The position numbers and the translations under genes are program-made. A stretch of 20,718 bases of DNA from CBINFS01 sp966250015 (GTDB lineage: Bacteria; Bacteroidota; Rhodothermia; Rhodothermales; DASSAV01), in contig CBINFS010000054.1 in assembly GCA_966250015.1 (NCBI GenBank), positions 1-20,718 on the forward strand. The letters run 5' to 3'. Under the pieces are notes generated by a model. It made no database searches, was not told where the DNA came from, and saw only the letters and a program-made list of their open reading frames with translations. Below, one piece after another: positions 14,963 through 20,718 of this stretch; positions within the stretch are counted from its first letter, which is position 1, and each line of letters starts with the position of its first letter.

Positions 14963-14997
14963 GGCCTTCCGGGAGGGTGCTCTCTCCCGGAATGGCC
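14963..14997 (+). terminator. Hairpin after the creatininase-family gene
   Basis: TTCCGGGAG at 14967-14975 pairs with CTCCCGGAA at 14984-14992 (8-base loop). It is extended by GGCC (14963-14966) with GGCC (14994-14997) across a one-base bulge. It begins 13 bases after the stop. The tail CCAAAACG has no T-run, so it may be an atypical terminator or an RNA-stabilising hairpin. Confidence 0.5.
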
Positions 14998-15051
14998 CCA
15001 AAACGCATCGAGAAACCCAATACGAATTGGATTTTGATAAGCCATTTCTAG

Positions 15052-15081
15052 TTGACAACCTCTTTCGCGTCGCCGTTAATT
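15052..15081 (+). promoter_or_regulatory. Possible promoter for the 107-residue protein
   Basis: TTGACA at 15052-15057 and TTAATT at 15076-15081 are separated by 18 bases, a sigma70-like pair with a perfect -35 and a 4/6 -10. It lies about 34 bases before the ATG at 15115, just after the preceding hairpin. Whether this organism uses the sigma70 consensus is uncertain. Confidence 0.4.
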
Positions 15082-15114
15082 CTGTGCACCAGTCTCAAAT
15101 TCAGGACTTTATTG

Positions 15115-15438
15115 ATGCTCAAGAATCGTCTGGAGGAAATCGAGAAGATCATGGAGGCTTCCGCCGACTACAATGAAGCGGAAGTCCGATTGTGGCACGT
15201 TCTCACTGAACACGTCGACATAGCACACTTCGATCGGACCGGGCAGATCCTCACGAAGCCCATTGTGATCGACCACTTGTTGGACCAGAACGAATCACCC
15301 GAGGCGCTTCAGCAGGCCCTTGGCACCCTGATGGAACGGGGACACATCACCACGGTCGAAAAACGGGAAGGGAGCGAGGATGACCCCGCCACCCGGTACC
15401 GTCTCTACCTCAGACCCAACGACTACGGTGGGAACTGA
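15115..15438 (+). CDS. Small protein of unknown function, possibly winged-helix
   Basis: The protein has 107 residues from the ATG at 15115 (MLKNRLEEIEKIMEASADYN). An in-frame TTG at 15052 would add 21 residues that look non-coding, and that TTG overlaps a promoter-like TTGACA. The first 40 residues are helical and charged. Residues from about 55 read as two or three helices and a beta hairpin (LTKPIVIDHLLDQ, ALQQALGTLMERG, ITTVEK, YRLYLRP), a layout compatible with a winged-helix domain. This is an impression from secondary-structure pattern, not a family match. It stands alone after the creatininase gene. The function is unknown. Confidence 0.7.
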   Translation: MLKNRLEEIEKIMEASADYNEAEVRLWHVLTEHVDIAHFDRTGQILTKPIVIDHLLDQNESPEALQQALGTLMERGHITTVEKREGSEDDPATRYRLYLRPNDYGGN

Positions 15439-15648
15439 CGCCCTCTGTTTCATGCTGGCCGCAGATAGTTGGCCCACAGGTGACCAAGTATACCCATTGT
15501 GTGGGCTCTAAGAGGCTTACGCTTCGAGAGGAGTTGTGGGATAGGTTGAAAAGGGACACAACGCCCCATTCGCGTTACTGCGGAAGCACACTCCACCTTG
15601 CCACGAAGGAGTTGGGCGTCACTTCACCCGAAAAAAGCGCCCTGACCG

Positions 15649-16104
15649 TCAGTTCGTCACGAGCAGGGTGAGGCCGTATTCACGGTCCTCTACCACGATC
15701 GGGTTCGGTGAATACGGAATGATCACCGTGCCGTTTTTCCGCGTAGGCAGGCTCTGGACGTCGTACTCCTTACCGCTGGGCGAATTCTCGCCCCAGAAGC
15801 TGTAGTTGAGCGAGCTGGCGTCGCTCGTGTATACCCGCTCGACCTCGAATGTTCGGACGTCATTCCCGCCGGCAACGAGCACCACTTCCACCTCACCGAA
15901 GCCGCGCCGGACCTGCACGGTTGCCGGGGTGGTGGCCTTTTCTCTGCCTTCGACAAAGACACGGGCGGATTTCTGGACGAACCTGGTCGTATCGGCTCGC
16001 TGAGTGGTGGCGGGAGGGGCGGGGGATACGGCCTTCTCGGATATACTGCACCCCGCGAGTAGCAGCAGCCCTGCGAAAAGGGCAATAGAATGGGGCAGTC
16101 TCAT
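15649..16104 (-). CDS. Lipoprotein with PEGA-like domain
   Basis: The protein has 151 residues. A lipoprotein signal peptide ends in the lipobox LLAGC with lipidated Cys19, followed by a Ser/Pro/Ala/Thr linker. Residues from about 46 read ARVFVEGREKATTPATVQV and then GFGEVEVVLVAGG, resembling the short beta-strand PEGA repeat (V-x-V-x-G, TP, strand, G), an extracytoplasmic module probably contacting envelope polysaccharide. The remainder is beta-rich and unrecognised. The frame is open upstream to 16281, but ATG 16104 is preferred because GAGAGG lies 7 bases upstream and the signal peptide begins there. It probably faces the periplasm. Lipoprotein status is firm; PEGA is tentative. Confidence 0.82.
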   Translation of the reverse strand: MRLPHSIALFAGLLLLAGCSISEKAVSPAPPATTQRADTTRFVQKSARVFVEGREKATTPATVQVRRGFGEVEVVLVAGGNDVRTFEVERVYTSDASSLNYSFWGENSPSGKEYDVQSLPTRKNGTVIIPYSPNPIVVEDREYGLTLLVTN

Positions 16105-16376
16105 GTTTTGGCCTCTCGTTGAAAGCGTTACAATCAATAAACGCCTCCTTCTTCGTGTGTTCCTTCCGATTGTTACACACAAAAAAAGTATCCGGACCGA
16201 TACGCGACGAGCCGTAGCGGCCGCCATCCCCTGCTTGCCCTCGAACGGCCGATCCAGCACGTACCACCTCCCCGGCCGCAAGCCGCTCTATCACGTATAT
16301 CACGTCCTCGAGGCGCTACCGATAGTACCTTCGCCCGAACCCGACGCGTCCTGACCGAGCCGGACGGCCAAACGAT

Positions 16377-16631
16377 TTACGAATCGTCGTCCTCTTCGTC
16401 CTCGTCGCCTTCGTCGGCGCCTCGCTCGTCGACGGCAGGGTCGTACATATACCGCCTAGACCCGTCCGACTGGATCCAGGCCGCATCCGTGACGATGTGC
16501 ATCGCCGCATCCACGAGGTCCGACAGGTGCGAAGCCTCGTTGAACTGCGTAGGATTGTTGAATTGATCGATCAGGAACTCCTCAGCGGCGCGGGCGAGTG
16601 CCTCGCTGTACTTATGCTTCTGTATCTTCAT
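16377..16631 (-). CDS. Small hypothetical protein with acidic tail
   Basis: The protein has 84 residues from ATG 16631 (MKIQKHKYSEALARAAEEFL). A TTG at 16655 is an alternative start giving 92. The N-terminal half is amphipathic helix containing the segments HLSDLVDAAMHIVTDAAW. The C-terminus is almost entirely Asp/Glu/Gly (from about residue 70). AAGGAG lies 13 bases before the ATG, somewhat far. No family was recognised. Composition and codon use are protein-like, so it is probably a real cytoplasmic protein. Acidic tails of this kind occur in small proteins that bind basic partners, but that is speculation here. Confidence 0.6.
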   Translation of the reverse strand: MKIQKHKYSEALARAAEEFLIDQFNNPTQFNEASHLSDLVDAAMHIVTDAAWIQSDGSRRYMYDPAVDERGADEGDEDEEDDDS

Positions 16632-16809
16632 GGGCTTTGTTTCGCTCCTTTTCAAGGTGAAACCAATGATGCGAAACTATGCTCCGGCCGCCTGGCGTTT
16701 CCGGCAATTACCCGGCCGGCTGACTTGACGATAAGGAATAGTCGCCAAATGAAGAAGAGCTACTTACGAAGCCAGTCGAGAATAAATGACGCATAAAACG
16801 AGCGGTTTC

Positions 16810-17052
16810 TCAACCAGTTCGCGTGTTCAGGGCAACCGCAAGCTCACGTCCCCACAGGAGTTTTTTCAAAAAGGCACGTCCTTCTTCTCGCTCTTCCAGG
16901 TCAAACCAGCGCTTGCCGATCCGGACGTGCAACGCCCCTTCTGAAAACCACCCGTCATCGACCAGGCCGTAACTGAACGCGGCCAAAAGTAATGCTTCGA
17001 TGGATTCCATGTCTGGCGGTTCGCCTCCCGTGTGGTCGCCGTCAGTTTCCAT
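16810..17052 (-). CDS. Small hypothetical protein
   Basis: The protein has 80 residues from ATG 17052. A second ATG at 17010 (MESIEALLLAAFSYGLVDD) has GGGAGG 12 bases upstream and may be the true start. The core reads as helix, then strands (WFSEGALHVRIGKRWFDL), then helix (EGRAFLKKLLWGRELAVAL). No domain was recognised. It lies downstream of the response regulator on the same strand, 108 bases away, so it could be co-transcribed with it. Confidence 0.55.
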   Translation of the reverse strand: METDGDHTGGEPPDMESIEALLLAAFSYGLVDDGWFSEGALHVRIGKRWFDLEEREEGRAFLKKLLWGRELAVALNTRTG

Positions 17053-17160
17053 CTCTCTTTTCGTTGATATTCCTGGAACCGCTTCGATGAGCGATTATAC
17101 TTGCGTTTTCGCGAATTTTCGCCCTCAACACGTGCCATATCCAGAATATTACGTCCGAAA

Positions 17161-17928
17161 CTAACCCGTAAAGCGATAACCGAGTCCATAGACCGACTCG
17201 ATGAGGGGAGGGCCTGTTTCGACGGGTTGAAGCTTTCGCGCTATTGCCTCGATGTGCTCGTCGACAGTCTGCGCAACCACCTCGGTGCTCACCGTAAACG
17301 CCATGTTTTCCTGGTCGATGCCCCACGCCAGACGTAGCAGGCGGGGACGAGTGACCACCCGGCCCCTGTTCTCGACAAGCGCCTTCAGGAGCTCAAACTC
17401 GAGCTCCGAAAAGTCCAAAGCGTATCCATTCCGTAAAACAACTTCTTTTTCGAAGTCAATTAGGACGTCTCCCAGCTGCACGGACTGCATCGGCGCCTGT
17501 GCGGCCGCTTTATGGTGCCCGAGAATGGCCTCCACGCGGCGCATGAGGTCCTCCGCGTCGAACGGTTTGATTACGTAGTCCTCCACCCCAAGACCGAAGC
17601 CGCGCAGGATGTTCTCCTTTTCGCCTCTGGCCGTTACCATGAGCACCGGCATCGTCAGGCCGAGCTCCTGCGAGTCTTTCAACACCTCGAACCCGTCCTT
17701 CTTCGGCATCGAGACGTCGAGCAAAACGATGTCGTAATCGGGATGGCTTTGCATCATGGTGAGACCCTCCACGCCGTCGCTCGCCCATTCCACGTGGGCG
17801 TGATGGTACGTGAAGTACTCCTCCATGGCTTGCGCCACGTCCGGATCGTCTTCTACGATCAAAATCTTGACGTCCGAAAGGTCGTGTACCTCCCCTTCAG
17901 ACGGCGGCCTAACCGGTATTTGACTCAC
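17161..17928 (-). CDS. OmpR/PhoB-family response regulator (orphan)
   Basis: The protein has 255 residues from GTG 17928. That start is chosen because GAGG lies 7 bases upstream and only about 20 residues precede the receiver domain; another in-frame GTG is at 17997. In the receiver, the acidic pair follows KILIVEDD, phospho-acceptor Asp71 is in YDIVLLDVSMPKKDGF, the switch Thr in MVTARGE and Lys in VIKPFDAEDL. The C-terminal winged helix runs from about 150 and ends ESVYGLGYRFTG. The segment between LLRLAWG and TVDEHI is about nine residues longer than usual. No kinase adjoins it. It is divergent from the holin-family gene across a 337-base region with a strong inverted repeat. Confidence 0.94.
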   Translation of the reverse strand: MSQIPVRPPSEGEVHDLSDVKILIVEDDPDVAQAMEEYFTYHHAHVEWASDGVEGLTMMQSHPDYDIVLLDVSMPKKDGFEVLKDSQELGLTMPVLMVTARGEKENILRGFGLGVEDYVIKPFDAEDLMRRVEAILGHHKAAAQAPMQSVQLGDVLIDFEKEVVLRNGYALDFSELEFELLKALVENRGRVVTRPRLLRLAWGIDQENMAFTVSTEVVAQTVDEHIEAIARKLQPVETGPPLIESVYGLGYRFTG

Positions 17929-18265
17929 AACTGCGCCTCGAAAACATGGTGACTGATTGATGTATCCCCTCCTGTTTCTAATGCCGGATCCCGGCACTCG
18001 TCACCATCGAAGAATCAGGTATTACAACTTTTCATTCATTAGCCCACCCTCATAACAAGTGTGACACATCTATGCCCATATCGTACCTCAATTTGCCTAC
18101 GTCATTACCTGACTTTCACACCACGCCGGGTTTTGGACACGCCAATTGCGTATATACTGGACATCTAAAGCAGTATATACGTAGATTGATAGGCCGCGGA
18201 ATGGGTAAACACGGCGCACCGGTTTACCTGCCCCACCATTCACTTGAGTTCATTATAGCTCTCAT
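17929..18265. other. 337-base divergent regulatory region
   Basis: No gene is seen between the minus-strand response regulator and the plus-strand holin-family gene. It contains a short palindrome TGCCGG-ATC-CCGGCA (17982-17996), a wider inverted repeat ATGGTGAC (17946-17953) with GTCACCAT (18000-18007) around it, an AT-richer stretch at about 18008-18070, and the 11-bp inverted repeat at 18149-18181. Confidence 0.6.
18149..18181. promoter_or_regulatory. Perfect 11-bp inverted repeat, candidate operator
   Basis: CGTATATACTG at 18149-18159 is the exact reverse complement of CAGTATATACG at 18171-18181, with an 11-base spacer. Each arm contains the self-palindromic GTATATAC, 23 bases apart, roughly two helical turns. 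It lies 85 bases before the holin-family gene and could overlap a TATACT -10 element (18153-18158). It is a good candidate binding site for a dimeric regulator. It has no T-tract and no gene just upstream, so a terminator is unlikely. Confidence 0.6.
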
Positions 18266-18736
18266 ATGGAAAGCCGGGATCAAACGGAAAAACTGACGGG
18301 CGGCATCCCTCCCGATCGGCAGTTGGCCGAGCCTGAATCCGGAATCGTCGCACGGATCATCGATGAAACACGGGGGCTGTCGACGGACCTGACGTCGCTC
18401 GTCGAGCTGCGGATCAAAAAAGCGCAGCTCGACATCGAGGAGCGGATCGACCGTAAGGTCAACGAGGTCACCACCAACCTGATCTTCGCAGTACTGGCGG
18501 GGTTGGGAGGTCTATTCTTGCTGGTCGCCCTGTCCCTCGGCATCGGCGCCCTGCTCGGCCATCCCGGCTGGGGATTCCTCATTGTGGGTATCCTCCTGGC
18601 TCTTACCGGTTTCATCATGAAAAAAGCCCAACCTGAGCTGGTTAACAGGGGCACCAAAAAAGCCGTCATAGAACAGAAAAAGCTCGCTCCCGGAGGTCCG
18701 CAGGGACAACCCCACATACAAACCGACGGCCGCTGA
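18266..18736 (+). CDS. Phage holin superfamily protein (Phage_holin_3_6 type), second copy
   Basis: The protein has 156 residues. The N-terminus contains the family-like amphipathic helix LTSLVELRIKKAQLDIEERID (about 43-63), followed by two adjacent membrane helices at about 71-97 and 101-118 and a basic, Gln/Gly-rich tail. The architecture matches the product at 4816-5301, but the sequences are strongly diverged, so these are separate lineages rather than a recent duplication. It is followed after 35 bases by another membrane protein and is probably co-transcribed with it. It is likely an inner-membrane protein; its molecular role is unknown, and the name does not imply phage origin. Confidence 0.82.
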   Translation: MESRDQTEKLTGGIPPDRQLAEPESGIVARIIDETRGLSTDLTSLVELRIKKAQLDIEERIDRKVNEVTTNLIFAVLAGLGGLFLLVALSLGIGALLGHPGWGFLIVGILLALTGFIMKKAQPELVNRGTKKAVIEQKKLAPGGPQGQPHIQTDGR

Positions 18737-18771
18737 TCCGGCCTCCCGTTTTCCCGTAACCTCAACACACC

Positions 18772-19488
18772 ATGGAAAGAGAACTCTCTCGTGAGGAAGT
18801 CGAAGCGCAGATCGAAGAACGGCAACGGCGCATTTCGGAGCGGGTAAACGTGATTGAGCACGAGGCCCGCTTCCTCGGTCAGACCGCACTCAATCAGATC
18901 ACCCGCCTGAAAGAGCAGGCCTTAGAAAACCTCCCGATCGTAGGCGGCGCAGTCCTGGGTGTCGGCATCCTCCTGCCGATGCTCTTCGGCCGGAAAAAAG
19001 GCTCCGATACAGGCCTGGAAAAGAATACCCCCGTGCGCTTCGTCACCGATGAGTTTGCCGCATCACTAACCCGCAGCATCCAGCACCGAATGGACAGCGG
19101 ACAGGACCTCCAGAGCGCCATTCGCGACGCGCTTACCCTGCGGACGCCCGTCCTCCTTCGCGCAGAGCCTGCCGCCCGCGCCGGCGGCAAGGGCTTCGGC
19201 TGGCTGCTAGGCCTCGGTCTGGTCGCGGCCGCAGGATTTGCAGCCAACTTCGCCGTCCGGTCGCTCTACGGCAAAAATCTCGTCGACTGGGCCATGGATG
19301 CCCTCGCCGGTATTGAGGACGAGCCTCATCCGGAGGACCGCTACGAACCTAATGCGGAGGCGACGCACCCACCGGGACAGGGAGACGTCCCGGTCGACGA
19401 CGTCGAAAGCCCCCCGAAACCCGGCGCCGCACCCCCTTTCATTCCCGACGACTACGTCTCCGACGAACCACCCTCCGAACAGCCCTGA
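18772..19488 (+). CDS. Uncharacterised two-TM protein, partner of holin-family gene
   Basis: The protein has 238 residues. An N-terminal charged helix (LSREEVEAQIEERQRRISERV, residues 5-25) recalls the opening of DUF3618 domains. A membrane segment at about 54-73 ends in GRKKG. A soluble loop of about 65 residues (TDEFAASLTRSIQHRMDSGQ and on) is followed by a second hydrophobic segment at about 141-161, an amphipathic helix (LVDWAMDALAGIED) and a disordered Pro/Asp/Glu tail. It was not recognised as a known family. Pairing with a holin_3_6 gene mirrors the 3.7-6.0 kb operon and suggests a shared membrane-associated job, which is inference. Confidence 0.75.
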   Translation: MERELSREEVEAQIEERQRRISERVNVIEHEARFLGQTALNQITRLKEQALENLPIVGGAVLGVGILLPMLFGRKKGSDTGLEKNTPVRFVTDEFAASLTRSIQHRMDSGQDLQSAIRDALTLRTPVLLRAEPAARAGGKGFGWLLGLGLVAAAGFAANFAVRSLYGKNLVDWAMDALAGIEDEPHPEDRYEPNAEATHPPGQGDVPVDDVESPPKPGAAPPFIPDDYVSDEPPSEQP

Positions 19489-19615
19489 TTTCTGTCGGGA
19501 ATCGGCTTTTGTCCACAACCGGCAAAAGACAAATATTGGGAGGGGCTTGCGGATCAAATCCGGGTAGGTGAGATTCCGGTAATCGACTCGTTGCTGGCCT
19601 TGCACCGACACCGCC

Positions 19616-20527
19616 ATGATCGCGCGCATCCTCCTCGGTATGGACTTTTCCGCGTCGGCATTCTCCGCCCTGCGGTATGGAGGGCTCCTCGCCCGCTTCT
19701 TCAAGGCGGAGCTGCACGTTCTCCACGTCGTGGAGCCGGATGGGCTGGCGCGTGTCCACCCGGACCTGCTTAACCAGGTCTCGAGCGACCCCCTGCTCGC
19801 CTCTATAAAGCCCGGCAGCGGCGACCGCAAGGTGGAGGTCAGCTACACGTCGGGCGAGGGTGAAAGCGCGAGACTGACGGTGTACCAGGTCGAGCGTAAA
19901 GCTGAGTCGCCTGCTTCGGGCATCCTGTCCTTCGCGGGCGAGATCAACCCGGACCTGGTCCTGCTTGGCACACACGGCCGCCGCGGCCTCGACCGGTTTT
20001 TCCTGGGCAGCGTTGCCGAACGGGTCGTTTACGATTCGCCCTATCCCGTGATAACGCTTCGTGCGGGCACCGGTGCAGCACAACGGTTTCCGATCCGCCG
20101 CGTGCTCGTGCCGATCGATTTCTCCGAGGCGAGCACCCGCCAGGTAGCGTACGCCGCCAAAATGGCCAGTTTCCTTAAAGATGCCACGCTGGACCTTTTC
20201 CACGTCATCGAGGACGTCAAATTGCCTGCCGCCTATGGCGTGGCCCCCATCACGCTCGCCGTCCCCGAGGTCTTCGCCCGCACGAAGGCTGCCCTGAAAG
20301 ACCTCGTGCACGCCAATGGCGAATCGGATGTGCCGTTCGAGCCCCACGTCACCTCCGGCAAGCCCCACGAAAAAGTCCTCGACTTTGCCGCCCACCAGGA
20401 GACCGACCTCATCCTGCTCGCCCCCCATACGCCTCCCGGCTACCGCCAGTGCCTCCTCGGCCGTGTCAGCGAGCGCATCCTCCGCCTCTCCCCCTGCCCT
20501 GTCCTCTCCCTCCCCACACACTCCTGA
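19616..20527 (+). CDS. Universal stress protein with tandem UspA domains
   Basis: The protein has 303 residues, two UspA domains in one chain (about 1-150 and 160-300). Domain 1 starts ARILLGMDFS and has the ATP-binding motif G-x2-G-x9-G-S at Gly118, Gly121, Gly131 and Ser132. Domain 2 starts RRVLVPIDFS; at the same positions it reads APHTPPGYRQCLLGRVSE, so the two motif glycines become Ala and Thr and the Ser becomes Arg. It probably binds nucleotide only in domain 1. Tandem USPs are cytoplasmic and support survival under starvation, oxygen or redox stress by unclear means. It follows the two-TM protein by 127 bases. Confidence 0.93.
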   Translation: MIARILLGMDFSASAFSALRYGGLLARFFKAELHVLHVVEPDGLARVHPDLLNQVSSDPLLASIKPGSGDRKVEVSYTSGEGESARLTVYQVERKAESPASGILSFAGEINPDLVLLGTHGRRGLDRFFLGSVAERVVYDSPYPVITLRAGTGAAQRFPIRRVLVPIDFSEASTRQVAYAAKMASFLKDATLDLFHVIEDVKLPAAYGVAPITLAVPEVFARTKAALKDLVHANGESDVPFEPHVTSGKPHEKVLDFAAHQETDLILLAPHTPPGYRQCLLGRVSERILRLSPCPVLSLPTHS

Positions 20528-20614
20528 CGCCTTTTTGATTTGTCCGCAGATGATTTGTTGTGGGGTATACCGAAGGCGCGACTTATCGTGGTGCCAGAAA
20601 CACCAAACCAATTC

Positions 20615-20690
20615 GTCATCTCCGCGAAGGCGGAGATCCAGGAGACGTCTCCAGAGGCTTATACGATTCGGCCTCATGCAACCGTCGAAT
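20615..20690. repeat. REPIN-like repeat element, copy 3 (partial at its right side)
   Basis: The first 27 bases, starting at GTCAT and containing ATCTCCGC-GAAG-GCGGAGAT (20618-20637), are identical to the left end of the element at 6365. The inner part shares GTCTCC, GGCTTATACG/GGCTATACGG and TGCAAC. The right palindrome is absent or decayed: GAATGGAT appears where CCTGGATTCCC would be expected. It lies 14 kb from the other copies, showing that the element is dispersed. Confidence 0.7.
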
Positions 20691-20718
20691 GGATTTACTT
20701 CGTCTGTCGCTGCGCTCG

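Noticed and set aside
15480..15671. Plus-strand frame of 63 codons between the 107-residue protein and the lipoprotein
   Set aside because: It starts with GTG, has no ribosome binding site, unremarkable composition, and overlaps the end of the convergent lipoprotein gene.
19439..20677. Minus-strand open frame of 412 codons opposite the universal stress protein
   Set aside because: The plus strand encodes a clear tandem UspA protein. The antisense frame has no motifs and runs across the repeat at 20615.

Overview
The window reads as a chromosomal segment of a GC-rich (about 60 % by eye) Gram-negative bacterium in or near Bacteroidota, most likely Rhodothermia/Rhodothermales. The reasons are a histidine kinase with an H-box of the HQLGTP type common in Bacteroidota, weak or absent Shine-Dalgarno sequences in front of several housekeeping genes (secD, secF, purA), a promoter upstream of the TPP riboswitch that fits the Bacteroidota TTTG / TAnnTTTG pattern, a lipobox lipoprotein, and separate secD and secF. 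The phylum is an inference; no rRNA gene or other phylogenetic marker was examined.

Layout. 1-529 (minus): the end of a VapBC-type toxin-antitoxin pair whose antitoxin has an in-frame TAG at its N-terminus. 600-2217 (plus): promoter, TPP riboswitch and two TenA-family genes, one of the Glu type and one of the Cys135 type, closed by a perfect 14-bp hairpin. 2226-2960 (minus): a SIMPL-domain periplasmic protein, divergent from an MgtC/SapB membrane protein (3135-3593). 3665-6041 (minus): a tightly coupled three-gene operon of small helical membrane proteins (TM/LEA-like protein, Phage_holin_3_6 protein, DUF3618 protein). 6042-6903: a gene-free stretch with REPIN-like palindromic repeats and a terminator-like hairpin.

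6904-12424 (plus): an unrecognised secreted protein, then secD, secF, a STAS-domain anti-sigma antagonist and purA. 12693-15438 (plus): an orphan histidine kinase, a creatininase-family amidohydrolase and a small unknown protein. 15649-17928 (minus): a PEGA-like lipoprotein, two small unknown proteins and an OmpR-family response regulator with an enlarged winged-helix loop. 18266-20527 (plus): a second holin-family gene, a novel 238-residue two-TM protein and a tandem universal stress protein. Another copy of the palindromic repeat closes the window.

How the parts fit together. Much of the window concerns the cell envelope and stress: SecDF translocation, two separate loci of holin-family/amphipathic helical membrane proteins, MgtC, a SIMPL protein, USP, STAS, and a response regulator divergent from the second holin locus across a perfect 11-bp inverted repeat. 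The TenA pair is a self-contained thiamin-salvage unit under TPP control. No phage, transposase, CRISPR array, tRNA or rRNA gene was seen.
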